A stretch of 64,000 nucleotides of DNA from Siderastrea siderea (GCA_964030785.1 OZ034968.1:73764427-73828426); one strand, 5' to 3'. Numbered from the stretch's first letter, positions 32,491-40,669 are shown. Notes: generated by a model from the letters alone, not told the origin. Made by a program: numbers and translations.

Positions 32491-33426
32491 TTACGGCGAA
32501 ACACGGGACGACGAGGTTTGTACGCTCGGTGCTCCTCCTTGTTTATAACTGGTGACAATGCTATTGGTCATGGTGACATTAGCAATTTCACGTCCTTGGG
32601 CCAACTGTTCTTGATCTTGTAACAGCATACGTAAACGTCGTTGTAAATCCGCTTGACGCAAGGTACGAGGGGCTCGGCCAGAACTCCCAGACGTCCAAGA
32701 TCCTCGAGGGGTAGCTGGATTAGAGGCAGGTGTCAAAGGGGAAGTGGGGGTATTTCGTCGTCGTCCTCGTATTCGTCTCGGTCGTCGTCCACGACGACCC
32801 CCACCACCACCTCCACCTCCACCACCACCACCTCCACCACCACCACCACCACCACCAGCACCACCAGCTCCACCAGCACCACCACCACCACCACCACCAG
32901 CACCACCAGCACCACGTCCACCACCACCACCAGCACCACCAGCACCACGTCCACCACCACCACGTCCACCACCAGCACCACCACCACGTCCACCACCACC
33001 ACCACCACCACCACGTCCACCACGTCCACCACCACGCCCATTACCCCCAGCACCCGCTGCTGTTCGAGCACCCGCTGCCAAGGGTACGCTAGGAGGACTC
33101 GCAGGGGTTCGTGCACCAGAAGACGGTGGGGTGGTGTGTATGCTACGGTAGGATTGACTTCCTGGACTTCCTACCCCGGCTGGGGAAGAGGCCTGCACAG
33201 GGGGTACACCATCTACACCGACAGGGGGGATGGATTGCATAAACCGATAGAGGGGTTCGTCGCCTATTTCCTCCTGGGCGACGTCGAGAAGGCCTTGGTC
33301 TCCCGACCAAAATAAATCTTGCCAGGCCCTTGGGGACATTTGATTGCCGCTGGTCGCTCCCACCCCCGCCGGGGACACGGTATCGTACGATTGCGGAGGT
33401 TGACGGTCATCATCGTCATCGGCCAT
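32491..33426 (-). CDS. Gly/Ala/Arg-rich protein (EBNA1-like low-complexity tract)
   Basis: 311 residues. The N terminus is acidic with a conserved-looking segment (PRAWQDLFWSGDQGLLDVAQ, about 32-51). About 125-212 is almost only Gly, Ala and Arg (GGRGGGAGGA-type), followed by a basic RRGRRPRRIRGRRR patch. The C-terminal part holds a helix (LRQADLQRRLRMLLQDQEQL) and TMTNSIVTSYKQGGAP, a tail type seen in Maverick proteins from my recall. The DNA repeat is CCACCACCA-like over 32800-33045, so length probably varies. TATAAAG lies 37 bases upstream (33463-33469). It could be a nucleic-acid-binding virion or regulatory protein. Confidence 0.75.
   Translation of the reverse strand: MADDDDDRQPPQSYDTVSPAGVGATSGNQMSPRAWQDLFWSGDQGLLDVAQEEIGDEPLYRFMQSIPPVGVDGVPPVQASSPAGVGSPGSQSYRSIHTTPPSSGARTPASPPSVPLAAGARTAAGAGGNGRGGGRGGRGGGGGGGGRGGGAGGGRGGGGRGAGGAGGGGGRGAGGAGGGGGGGAGGAGGAGGGGGGGGGGGGGGGGGGGGRRGRRPRRIRGRRRNTPTSPLTPASNPATPRGSWTSGSSGRAPRTLRQADLQRRLRMLLQDQEQLAQGREIANVTMTNSIVTSYKQGGAPSVQTSSSRVSP
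32800..33045. repeat. CCA/CCT-rich trinucleotide-like repeat inside a coding region
   Basis: Imperfect CACCACCAC tract encoding the Gly/Ala/Arg run on the minus strand. Its other frames give His-, Pro- or Thr-rich shadow frames, which should be ignored. Confidence 0.9.
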
Positions 33427-33464
33427 GGTCGCTCTTTTTCCTGTTCAAATGGGGTGTCGTGCCT

Positions 33465-34118
33465 TTATAGTCGTTTTTGATAGGTGCGAGTCCATCCTTC
33501 GTCTTTTAACAGGTGACTCAACACCCGTTGTTGATCGGAGGAGGCGGGATGTAAATCCAAGACCAAATACCCATACGGTCGTGTCGTGGCTTGATGAAAC
33601 GTCTCCAACGTGTCTTTCCACGTGGTCGGAAACGATTGAAGCATGACATTGCGTACCCCTAATTGATCTCGGGGGTTCTTGAACGCCACGATGTAATGGG
33701 CATTGCGGGATATACTTTTCGCATAGCGACCCACGGGAAACATGTCTTGGCACAAGTAGAGCACCGTCACCCCTTGATGATGCGAATGTTTGGTGAATAA
33801 ATCCAACACGCGTTTATCGTGACTGCCTTCATCCATTAAATCATCCAAGACCAGGACCCCCTGTCCTTCAGGAAACCATTGCACTAAGGCCTCATGATCG
33901 GGAATCCCTTCGTGAAACACCACCCCTTGATCTTGCATGCTTCGAAATCGATCTTGCCAGGCCCCATAACAATAATGCAGTTGGGTCGGTGGACTTTCAA
34001 ACAACTCCGGGTTGTCTACCAAGAGTTTTTCCGTAAACGCGGTTTTACCACATCCCGAAGGACCCACCACCAAGATAGAGGAAGGCGTATGAAAACGAAA
34101 CGGTTTCCCCGTTTGCAT
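33465..34118 (-). CDS. FtsK/HerA-type DNA packaging ATPase
   Basis: 217 residues. The Walker A motif is GPSGCGKT (19-26) and Walker B VLVLDDLM (88-95). A sensor region, VTVLYLCQD, follows. Size and motifs match the genome-packaging ATPases shared by Mavericks, adintoviruses and other double-jelly-roll viruses, which pump DNA into the preformed capsid. The ATG sits just after the tRNA-like unit on the same strand. It ends 39 bases before the start of the Gly-rich gene. Confidence 0.95.
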   Translation of the reverse strand: MQTGKPFRFHTPSSILVVGPSGCGKTAFTEKLLVDNPELFESPPTQLHYCYGAWQDRFRSMQDQGVVFHEGIPDHEALVQWFPEGQGVLVLDDLMDEGSHDKRVLDLFTKHSHHQGVTVLYLCQDMFPVGRYAKSISRNAHYIVAFKNPRDQLGVRNVMLQSFPTTWKDTLETFHQATTRPYGYLVLDLHPASSDQQRVLSHLLKDEGWTRTYQKRL

Positions 34119-34141
34119 GATGATGACGAACTACCCCTTAG

Positions 34142-34150
34142 AAAAAAAAA
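34142..34150 (-). terminator. Pol III-type T-run terminator
   Basis: Nine A on the plus strand (T9 on minus) begin 14 bases after the tRNA-like discriminator base. Four or more T stop Pol III. Confidence 0.75.
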
Positions 34151-34163
34151 GGCACCTTTTTAT

Positions 34164-34251
34164 TGGAATCGGTGGGACTCGAACCCACGCACGACCCTCC
34201 TCATGTATCCGAAGGGGGATCCAAAGGCTCTACCGACTGAGCTACGACTCC
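34164..34251 (-). tRNA. tRNA-like Pol III gene with abnormal anticodon region
   Basis: 88 nt on the minus strand. Acceptor GGAGTCG pairs fully with CGATTCC (one G-U), followed by A. The D arm is GCTC-AGTCGGTA-GAGC; the T arm is GTGGG-TTCGAGT-CCCAC. The A box (TAGCTCAGTCGG) and B box (GGTTCGAGTCC) are perfect and a T9 tract follows. The 38 nt between D and T arms do not form a normal 5-bp anticodon stem. Instead GATCCCCCT can pair with AGGAGGGTC (nine positions, one mismatch, one G-U) around an 11-nt loop. The length fits a type II tRNA, but no anticodon can be called. It could be a modified captured tRNA, an intron-bearing tRNA, or a tRNA-like regulatory RNA. Confidence 0.75.
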
Positions 34252-34276
34252 GACATCACTTTTTTTTCCAACAAAT

Positions 34277-34282
34277 TTTATT
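34277..34282 (-). terminator. poly(A) signal overlapping the protease stop codon
   Basis: AATAAA on the minus strand shares a base with the TAA stop of the protease gene. It would end messages just upstream of the tRNA-like unit. Confidence 0.6.
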
Positions 34283-34821
34283 TAAGCATTACATTGATGA
34301 TACGGCTGACAACACAGTTGATACCATCTGGCTTCTTGGCCCACAATCAATTGTTGAAGGCGTTGACCGGCTTGATGGTCATTACTAACATAATCATGAT
34401 CCGAAAACTCATTTAAAAACGCTTGCAAGGTCCGTCCACGGGCTTTGGCTTTCAAGTACAACAAGGCGTAATCACCACAACTCTTGCTTGTAATGGCTTG
34501 GAGGGACTTGCCATTGGTCACCACATACTTCCAATGTTGGACGATCCAATCTCGTAACGGGGTCGCTTGCACGTACGTATCCAATGGCAAAGCATAACTG
34601 TCCAGGACTTCACACACCTTTCCATCGGTCCACACCGCTAACCAATGTTGTCCCGGTTGATCGTGTGGGTCGGTATTCACAATGTACCCTTGCGGGGTAG
34701 TCTTGACAGGACTCTTGGGTAAACGATCACAGGCCACCGTCCCGTAAAAGACCGGGTTCAATTGGGGGTCGTCTCGGGCTAAATAATCCAACTGCACATT
34801 ATTCAAGGCCACATGTTCCAT
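34282..34821 (-). CDS. Adenain-type cysteine protease (maturation protease)
   Basis: 179 residues from the ATG at 34821, which lies 4 bases after the capsid stop; a longer frame (to 34896) would overlap the capsid gene and is not needed. Catalytic residues in the adenain order: His59 in GQHWLAVW, Asp74 in VLDSYA, Gln108 in SLQAIT, Cys115 in SKSCGDYALL. Family C5/Ulp1-like proteases process virion precursors during maturation. Many small proteins of this element carry Q/M-R-G-G sites that fit the family consensus. Confidence 0.93.
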   Translation of the reverse strand: MEHVALNNVQLDYLARDDPQLNPVFYGTVACDRLPKSPVKTTPQGYIVNTDPHDQPGQHWLAVWTDGKVCEVLDSYALPLDTYVQATPLRDWIVQHWKYVVTNGKSLQAITSKSCGDYALLYLKAKARGRTLQAFLNEFSDHDYVSNDHQAGQRLQQLIVGQEARWYQLCCQPYHQCNA

Positions 34822-34825
34822 TTCT

Positions 34826-36226
34826 TCAGTGTTGGTAAATGTTATACAACACGGCTCCGTTCCTGTCAATCTCCAGCAAATTCTCAAATTCTCCATACAC
34901 GAGCACGGTTATATTGACACCGGGGGCAGCTCCAAATTCCAAGACCAATTGTAAATCGCCCGTTTGCTTGGGGTTGAGGTTTTGACTGTCAGCACATCCA
35001 TTGGCCACATTGTCAAACATGAACAAGGTACAATTTTTCCTGTGGCCCCAATCCAGCAGTTCTACCATATTGCCTTTCTTTTTACACCAAGCACCACTGG
35101 CTTGCAGAAAACGGAAGTAGCCTAGATTATCTCGGGTGCCATTGTTGTGCACTAACTGGAGGGTTTCATAAGGGTACTCTTCTCCTCTGACAATCTGTTT
35201 AATGGACGTCAGACCAAATTTCTGGAAACAGAACGGATCTCGGGTCACATCTCCATTGAAGGCGCGGCTGTCCAGTAACCCCACAATCAATCGGTCAGGT
35301 ATTCTGTTTTGAAACAGGTTGGGGATATCAAAGCGGACCAGGTTGTTTTGCATGCTGAAGGTCCGGATTTCACTGCGGACGGTCGGGTAAGCCGCCACTT
35401 GGCCTTCATTGTGTCTTTTGCTAGAGATACTCTGGTAGATGGCGTCATTCAAACGCAGTTGGCAGAGATGAAACCGTAGTTTCACATCCCCTTCTAGTAA
35501 TCGGCCACCTAGACCCACTCCATTCAAAAACAAGCTGGGGCTGTTGAAATGAAATTTCATCTTGATTTCAATGCCTGGCACCAACAATTTGCCGGTATGA
35601 AAGACTTCCAAGTGCGGGGTAAACACTAGACTGTGGGTGGCACCTGCAGCATACTTGGCGGTTTCGGCTACCATGGCGGCCAAGGCTGCTTTGTGATGGG
35701 CGGGGAGATCCCGGTAGTCATTATGGGGTGTAGCGCTGTCGGTATTGTTGCCAGTCCATTGGGGTGGGAAATCCACTTGATTGAACCATCCTTGGGGTCC
35801 TAACACGGTCTTGCCATCTTCTCGGTCATAATTCAGCAAGGTTTCCAGGTAAGCTTTGTAATGATAGGTGTCGGATTGTGGACTGATCAACGTGCCATTC
35901 AACTGCAAGTCAATTTGTTTGATGATGGAATGAGCCAAATTATTGACGGGCCACAATTTCTCCGCGGCCACCAAGTTCCCGTTATCGTCCTTTTTCAAAC
36001 TCAATTCCATGGTAAAGTAACTGCGTCCCAAATCCACAAAATCGTCCAATCCTGGTATGATGAATTCCATGGGATTGATACCCGTGGTGGTGGGTTGAAT
36101 GGTGACCATGCGATAGGCATTGATGCTAATGTCGGTCGGTGGCACCTTGAAAATCCGTAAGGCAGGGTTGACGGTCCCTTCGGAACGCTCGTGAGCCGGG
36201 GCGGTTTGCGTACTCACGTCAGGCAT
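34826..36226 (-). CDS. Major capsid protein (double jelly-roll hexon type)
   Basis: 466 residues, typical of Maverick/adintovirus capsid proteins. Supporting features: N-terminal segment with INPMEFIIPGLDDFVDLGRS, a strand-rich body (PGIEIKMKFHFNSPSLFL) and a C terminus GEFENLLEIDRNGAVLYN, whose F-N-x-x-E-I-D-x-N pattern recurs in capsid proteins of this class from my recall. It forms the pseudo-hexagonal capsomers of the particle. TATAAAAA lies at 36275-36282 on the minus strand, about 49 bases upstream, inside the preceding small gene. Confidence 0.9.
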   Translation of the reverse strand: MPDVSTQTAPAHERSEGTVNPALRIFKVPPTDISINAYRMVTIQPTTTGINPMEFIIPGLDDFVDLGRSYFTMELSLKKDDNGNLVAAEKLWPVNNLAHSIIKQIDLQLNGTLISPQSDTYHYKAYLETLLNYDREDGKTVLGPQGWFNQVDFPPQWTGNNTDSATPHNDYRDLPAHHKAALAAMVAETAKYAAGATHSLVFTPHLEVFHTGKLLVPGIEIKMKFHFNSPSLFLNGVGLGGRLLEGDVKLRFHLCQLRLNDAIYQSISSKRHNEGQVAAYPTVRSEIRTFSMQNNLVRFDIPNLFQNRIPDRLIVGLLDSRAFNGDVTRDPFCFQKFGLTSIKQIVRGEEYPYETLQLVHNNGTRDNLGYFRFLQASGAWCKKKGNMVELLDWGHRKNCTLFMFDNVANGCADSQNLNPKQTGDLQLVLEFGAAPGVNITVLVYGEFENLLEIDRNGAVLYNIYQH

Positions 36227-36228
36227 GG

Positions 36229-36456
36229 TTAACGTCGTCGGCGTCGAGTGGTACCCCGTCGTCGTCGTGAGGGGTTTTTATAGCGTCGTCGTGCTAAACG
36301 TTGTCTCAAATCAAACCCGGGGACTCGCATCACCTCGGGACTTAACCATCCACCACGTTGTCGTCGCATGAGTTTCCAAAACGGATACAGTCCTCCCCAT
36401 TGAGACAACCCTCGATTACTACGAATCCGTCGAGGTCGTGAATGCACGGGTTCCAT
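36229..36456 (-). CDS. Small Arg-rich virion protein with QRGG motif
   Basis: 75 residues. Tryptophan- and aromatic-rich centre (LSQWGGLYPFWKLM), then RRQRGG at 31-36 and a very basic C terminus (RRRRGTTRRRRR). It starts at a TAATG junction with the upstream gene and ends two bases before the capsid start. Charge and size suggest a DNA-binding core protein like adenovirus pX/mu, with a probable protease cut after QRGG. Confidence 0.7.
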   Translation of the reverse strand: MEPVHSRPRRIRSNRGLSQWGGLYPFWKLMRRQRGGWLSPEVMRVPGFDLRQRLARRRYKNPSRRRRGTTRRRRR

Positions 36457-36782
36457 TAGACTCCCAAAATATCACGTGCACGTTTGGTTTGTTTGGGAAA
36501 TAAGGCCGTGGCTACACGCACGGCGTCTTTCACGTTCTTCTGATTCAACGCTTTCTTGGCTTGTTTGGTGATTTCTTTTTTAAGGACTTGTTCGGCTTTG
36601 CGTTTAACACCGCGTGTCAAACCCGTTTCCAAGCCTCTCTTGATATTACTAGGCAATTTTAAAGGATTTCGCGTCCTTATAAGACCTTGCAACCCCCCAC
36701 GCATCAGATCCGTCATCACTCCTTTGCCTTGTTGATCATACCACTCGTCGGTTCGAAATCGTGTCAAACTTCCCCCACGCAT
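36456..36782 (-). CDS. Basic virion core protein with MRGG motifs
   Basis: 108 residues. MRGG occurs at 1-4 and 27-30, both fitting the adenain consensus with Met. The rest is a basic amphipathic helix (KRKAEQVLKKEITKQAKKAL) with a C-terminal RARDILGV, an ending type common in Maverick core proteins from my recall. TATAAAAA lies at 36840-36847 on the minus strand. It overlaps the next gene at TAATG. Confidence 0.75.
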   Translation of the reverse strand: MRGGSLTRFRTDEWYDQQGKGVMTDLMRGGLQGLIRTRNPLKLPSNIKRGLETGLTRGVKRKAEQVLKKEITKQAKKALNQKNVKDAVRVATALFPKQTKRARDILGV

Positions 36783-36850
36783 GGTGCCTTCTTCTTCACC
36801 AGGGATAAACGTTTTTGTTTGGGCTTTATGGGACTCCCCTTTTTATACCG

Positions 36851-37039
36851 TCATCGTCGCTTTTTCCGAAAAGCGGCTTCCAACCCTTTTTTAGCCCCGT
36901 AACTCGCGGCACCACTTGCAGCACCCAACGCCACGGCTTTTCCTCCAGCAATCAAGGCTGGAATGAGGGCGGCCAGGGGCAAGAGACCCCCTCGTTGCCT
37001 TCTTCTTCGTCTCCTTCGACGCACTCTTGTCTTGGGCAT
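36851..37039 (-). CDS. Small Arg-rich, amphipathic protein, candidate membrane-lytic peptide
   Basis: 62 residues. The N terminus is a run of Arg ending QRGG (15-18). After it comes a hydrophobic segment (LLPLAALIPALIAGGKAVAL) and a Gly/Ala-rich amphipathic helix ending in FRKKRR. Cleavage after QRGG would release a peptide resembling the lytic helix of adenovirus pVI. A CATAAAAA box lies at 37072-37079, 33 bases upstream. A layout twin lies at 31393. Confidence 0.75.
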   Translation of the reverse strand: MPKTRVRRRRRRRRQRGGLLPLAALIPALIAGGKAVALGAASGAASYGAKKGLEAAFRKKRR

Positions 37040-37074
37040 CTTGTCATTGGGACACTCCCTTGGTCACCCCCTTT

Positions 37075-38118
37075 TTATGTCTTTTTGAAGTGTAACGTGA
37101 CAATGGTATGACCTTCACCAAACTTAACCAAGTCTCCTCCGGCACCAATCGTTTCAGCCACTTGAACGTGAATCATTTCCACCACCTCGTTACGAAGAGA
37201 CATGTAATGAATGTGCAACGGTTCAAAATACAGGGTGCCACGTGCTTCTCGCTTGTACTGGATTTCACGCAACAAATCAGTCACGCGATTGCCTACCATC
37301 ATACTGCCTGCCACGTCCGAGTACACGTGCAACGATCGGGTGGGTTCCCCCACCACGGCACGAAACGCCGTATTCAAGTTGGTGAAACGCCACCCACAAC
37401 TCATACTCAATTGTAAATAATCCGGTAAAATCGCCCGCACCGTCCAAAAGACCGCGTTCCCCTGACCGTCGGTGACATCCTGCCAATCGCTGTTGTTGGT
37501 GATGTCGGGGACTTGATCCCCCAGGAATTCTTGCTGTAAGTTCGGGCCCAACACCAATCCACTGCTAATTTTACGTAACCATCCCATCTTGAGCGCCAAC
37601 TTGGTGTAGATGGTCAGGGCTGGTGTTTTGTTACGACAATGGCAGACATTCGTGTTGTCGATGAGCAGATCGTCGCCTTCCCACTTGAACTTGACGTAGG
37701 TGTGTTTGCCTTGATCGTTGGTAAACCGGCCTCCTTGAATGGCCGTTTCCTGGCGTCGTTGTTCCAAATGGGCAATCGTGGCTTTCATGAAACTCACGCC
37801 ATCCACCACCCAATCCAAATCTTGAACGTCTTGGATGAGGGTTTGCGCCGTGCCTATGCGCGCGGCCATGGTGCCATCGGTTTTACCCGGGGCGGGATAA
37901 GTGATCTCCCACGACGTCGCTAGGATGTACCCATCTTTCTTCACCAACTCGTACAAATTGACGCGGGTATCCGGTAAGGAAATGGCACTCAACCCCACTT
38001 GCCATCCACCTCCTGTAAGCTGTAACGGTTGAGGTAAACGAATCTTGAAGGAATTGGCTTGGTTGTTGGGAAATTCACGTCGGTTGGCATGACTGGGTAA
38101 CGTCACGTAAAACGACAT
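37075..38118 (-). CDS. Penton-like minor capsid protein, paralogue 1
   Basis: 347 residues from the ATG at 38118 (an in-frame GTG lies 18 bases upstream). It opens with MSFYVTLPSHANRREFPNN, a start typical of Maverick/adintovirus penton proteins, and continues LPQPLQLTGGGWQVGLSAIS. The C terminus has GGDLVKFGEGHTIVTLHF. The same N- and C-terminal landmarks occur in the proteins at 38133 and 44509. Pentons sit at the capsid fivefold vertices. It starts 15 bases after the stop of paralogue 2. Confidence 0.8.
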   Translation of the reverse strand: MSFYVTLPSHANRREFPNNQANSFKIRLPQPLQLTGGGWQVGLSAISLPDTRVNLYELVKKDGYILATSWEITYPAPGKTDGTMAARIGTAQTLIQDVQDLDWVVDGVSFMKATIAHLEQRRQETAIQGGRFTNDQGKHTYVKFKWEGDDLLIDNTNVCHCRNKTPALTIYTKLALKMGWLRKISSGLVLGPNLQQEFLGDQVPDITNNSDWQDVTDGQGNAVFWTVRAILPDYLQLSMSCGWRFTNLNTAFRAVVGEPTRSLHVYSDVAGSMMVGNRVTDLLREIQYKREARGTLYFEPLHIHYMSLRNEVVEMIHVQVAETIGAGGDLVKFGEGHTIVTLHFKKT

Positions 38119-38132
38119 GTTGTCTTTCTTCT

Positions 38133-39173
38133 TCACACCACCACTTCCCTTTTAAAGTGGAGAGTCAGGAGGGTACGCCCTTCACCAAATTTCACCAGAT
38201 CCCCATTGGTTTCGGCCATCTGGGTTTCGACAATTTCTACCACTTCGTTGCGTACTGGGATATATTGAATATGTCGAGGTTCAAAGTGGGTGGTGTTTTG
38301 AGGCTGGTACTTGATTTCTCGTAAGAGATCGGTGATGCGGCCCCCTACCATACTGCTGGTCCCTACATCACAATACACGTGCAAAGGACGCGTGGAGGGA
38401 AATTCCAACGAGGGACGAAAAGTGTTGTTCACATTCACAAACCGCCAATTACACGTCATACTCAAGTTCAGATAATCCCCATCCACTTTCCAAAAGGCGG
38501 GCTTGTTGCTGCCATCCAGGACATCGGACGGGGTGGGAATGGAGTCCGTATGAAATTCTTGCAAGAGATTGGGTCCCAATCGATACTGGCCGGGGGACAC
38601 TTGTTCAATCCATCCCATTCTCAGCGCCAAGGTTCTGCCCCATAACACGCGTGCTACTTGTCGTTTGTAATCCACATTGACGGTATTCAACAACAAATCC
38701 CCTTCGGAGGTCCATTCAAACGTCGGGTATAATTTAACGCCATTGTCCTCGGCCCATTTGTTTTTGGGTTCGGTTTCTTTGGCACGGGCTTGCACGTAAC
38801 GGTACACCAGTTGATGAAAAAAGTGCGATCCCGTCGACGAGGCCAATTCCTTTCTCATATCTCGCCCGTAGACAGTGAGTTCGCGACGTTGATGCCACCA
38901 TCGATCGTTGCCTTGATCGTCTTCGGCATACACCCGTTCGTGCCATCGTACGTACAACAGAGGATGGGAATCACCCACGCCTCCTTCTTCCGCTACCACG
39001 GGAATGGTGGGTAAGGATAAACTCACCATACCCACCATCCATCCTCGTCCCACAAATCGGATGGGTTTAGGCAATCGGTTTCTGAAATGATGACTCTTGT
39101 TCCCAGGAAACTCTTTGGTACTCGCATGACTCATCAACGTCACGTAAAACGAAGAGTTGGGCACCCACGTCAT
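38133..39173 (-). CDS. Penton-like minor capsid protein, paralogue 2
   Basis: 346 residues, beginning MTWVPNSSFYVTLMSHASTK and ending with NGDLVKFGEGRTLLTLHF. It is clearly related to paralogue 1 at both ends and in the middle (LGPNLLQEFHTDSIP against LGPNLQQEFLGDQVP; GGRITDLLREIKYQ against GNRVTDLLREIQYK). Divergence is high elsewhere, so the duplication is old. It lies between the integrase and paralogue 1, all leftward. Confidence 0.8.
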   Translation of the reverse strand: MTWVPNSSFYVTLMSHASTKEFPGNKSHHFRNRLPKPIRFVGRGWMVGMVSLSLPTIPVVAEEGGVGDSHPLLYVRWHERVYAEDDQGNDRWWHQRRELTVYGRDMRKELASSTGSHFFHQLVYRYVQARAKETEPKNKWAEDNGVKLYPTFEWTSEGDLLLNTVNVDYKRQVARVLWGRTLALRMGWIEQVSPGQYRLGPNLLQEFHTDSIPTPSDVLDGSNKPAFWKVDGDYLNLSMTCNWRFVNVNNTFRPSLEFPSTRPLHVYCDVGTSSMVGGRITDLLREIKYQPQNTTHFEPRHIQYIPVRNEVVEIVETQMAETNGDLVKFGEGRTLLTLHFKREVVV

Positions 39174-39178
39174 TGTTT

Positions 39179-40333
39179 TTAGTCACGTCGTCGTCGTCTT
39201 TTGGGTGGGCTTGTCTCTTTAGTCTTCAGTTGTCGTTTGGGTGGGCTTTTCCTCTGGGGTGGTTGGAGAGACGTGACGTCTTGACTACGAATCCAACTAT
39301 TGTACTTGTCGGGCCACCCTTTCCACTTAACCAACCAACGATCTTTTTGTCGCTTAAGTACCTTTTCAATGCGAAACACGTCGGATATATGGACTTTTTG
39401 TAAATCCTCTTCATAAAACGTACCTTGGACGGGGGTCTCATCCCATTCGTGAATCTTATACGTGGGCACAGATCCCGGGATCACCCGATGCACCACAAAC
39501 ACTTCTTCGGTCCAACCGGGTAAATAGCCTTTTTCAAAGGTACGATGAATCTTATTGAGACGGACACGATCTCCGACTTTGAATTTAGGTTTTTTCTGGT
39601 CTTTCAACCGTTGGGCATACAATCGTTTCCACACGGCTTCTTCGTTGTCCCATGTCACGTCTTGAGGGGCCATACCAATACTTCGATGCCTGGTGGCATT
39701 ATAGCCTTGCACCAACTCGGGTAACACATCGTCAAACTGTAAGGTGTTGGCCGCGGTGAAATAACGGTACAACCGTTCTTTCAAGGTGCGATTAAATCGT
39801 TCCACCACACTGGCTTTCGCATCCCCTTCGGTCGAAAAATGTTGAATGCCTTGCTCGTCAAGCCATCGTTGAAAGGTCCGATTATAAAATTCTTTCCCTC
39901 GATCCGTTTGCAATCGATTCGGGTGACGTCGTCCTTTCAAAATCTTGTCAAAGGCATGGACCAAGGCCACCCCGGTTTTGTCTTTCAACGGTTGGACCCA
40001 CGCGTACTTGGACAACACATCCAAGACCGTCAACAAGTAGCGTATACCCCGATTATACTTGGCCAAGGGTTGCACTTCCACTAAATCCGCGACCCATTGA
40101 TCATCTAATCCTCCTACGATCACGGGGACGGTGGGAAAACGACGACGTCGGGGTTTATGTAACGTATAGGCCAAATCCCGTTCCAAAACCCGTTGGACTT
40201 TTTTCAAAGGGAGACGATGGGCTTTAGCAAACCGTTGCACCCCACCTAAACTGCCGGGAGCTCGAGGATCGTGGTAACGATTCAACCATGATGGGGAGAC
40301 CTTTTTCTTTCGAGGGGCCATACTTTTTGGCAT
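39179..40333 (-). CDS. Retroviral-type DDE integrase with C-terminal chromodomain
   Basis: 384 residues; joins the element ends to host DNA. Catalytic core residues: Asp83 in WVADLVEV, Asp144 in LQTDRGKEF, Glu178 in KASVVERFNRTLK. A linker follows with FKVGDRVRLNK (about 251-261). Then a chromodomain at about 318-352 has VFRIEKVLKRQKDRWLVKWK and GWPDKYNSW, which may guide insertion to marked chromatin. The tail is Lys/Arg-rich. Maverick integrases with this layout produce 6-bp duplications, as seen here. An ATG at 40321 is an alternative start. Confidence 0.96.
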   Translation of the reverse strand: MPKSMAPRKKKVSPSWLNRYHDPRAPGSLGGVQRFAKAHRLPLKKVQRVLERDLAYTLHKPRRRRFPTVPVIVGGLDDQWVADLVEVQPLAKYNRGIRYLLTVLDVLSKYAWVQPLKDKTGVALVHAFDKILKGRRHPNRLQTDRGKEFYNRTFQRWLDEQGIQHFSTEGDAKASVVERFNRTLKERLYRYFTAANTLQFDDVLPELVQGYNATRHRSIGMAPQDVTWDNEEAVWKRLYAQRLKDQKKPKFKVGDRVRLNKIHRTFEKGYLPGWTEEVFVVHRVIPGSVPTYKIHEWDETPVQGTFYEEDLQKVHISDVFRIEKVLKRQKDRWLVKWKGWPDKYNSWIRSQDVTSLQPPQRKSPPKRQLKTKETSPPKRRRRRD

Positions 40334-40632
40334 TCATCCCATAAGGTCGATATGGTGGGGACCGTGTGGGGATGCGCCTTTTGAATGATTCGATACCATC
40401 GCCATGCCTCTGGGTGAGCTTTTAACCATAAGACAAACACCACCCATCGATATAGGTTACGGTCCACATGGGTTTCTTCAAAGAGGTGGAGAGGATGCGT
40501 GTCCTCGGGACAAGGGGGTATGGGGATTTGGGTGCCGGGTTGATGATCATATAAGACTTGACAAAGGGTTTGATGACATTGCCATTGCCCCAGGGACAAG
40601 ACAGCCTCCCATGCATCACACACAGACTCCAT
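40282..40632 (-). CDS. Unknown helical protein upstream of integrase
   Basis: 116 residues from the ATG at 40632, chosen because it sits in ACCATGG; a longer frame from 40668 would run through a poly(A) signal. Rich in Trp and His (WRWYRIIQKAHPH; YRWVVFVLWLKAHPEAW), helical, no motif recognised. It overlaps the integrase start by 52 bases, so the two are probably expressed from related messages. A DNA-binding or adaptor role cannot be inferred. Confidence 0.6.
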   Translation of the reverse strand: MESVCDAWEAVLSLGQWQCHQTLCQVLYDHQPGTQIPIPPCPEDTHPLHLFEETHVDRNLYRWVVFVLWLKAHPEAWRWYRIIQKAHPHTVPTISTLWDECQKVWPLERKRSPHHG

Positions 40633-40651
40633 GGTGACATTGATAAAAAAT

Positions 40652-40657
40652 TTTATT
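40652..40657 (-). terminator. poly(A) signal of the GRF zinc-finger gene
   Basis: AATAAA on the minus strand 13 bases after the stop of the gene at 40670. Confidence 0.6.
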
Positions 40658-40669
40658 CGTTCTCTCATT

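Noticed and set aside
32653..33315. Thr-, His- and Pro-rich frames over the CCA repeat
   Set aside because: Shadows of the trinucleotide repeat that encodes the Gly/Ala/Arg tract on the minus strand; the minus frame has conserved-looking flanks and a TATA box.
34164..34251. Ordinary type II tRNA (Leu or Ser) reading
   Set aside because: The length fits, but the 5-bp anticodon stem cannot be formed in the expected place, so no amino acid is assigned.
34822..34896. N-terminal extension of the protease
   Set aside because: It would overlap the capsid gene in another frame, and the ATG at 34821 sits just after the capsid stop.
40633..40668. N-terminal extension of the gene before integrase
   Set aside because: It contains the poly(A) signal of the upstream gene, and the internal ATG has a better context (ACCATGG).
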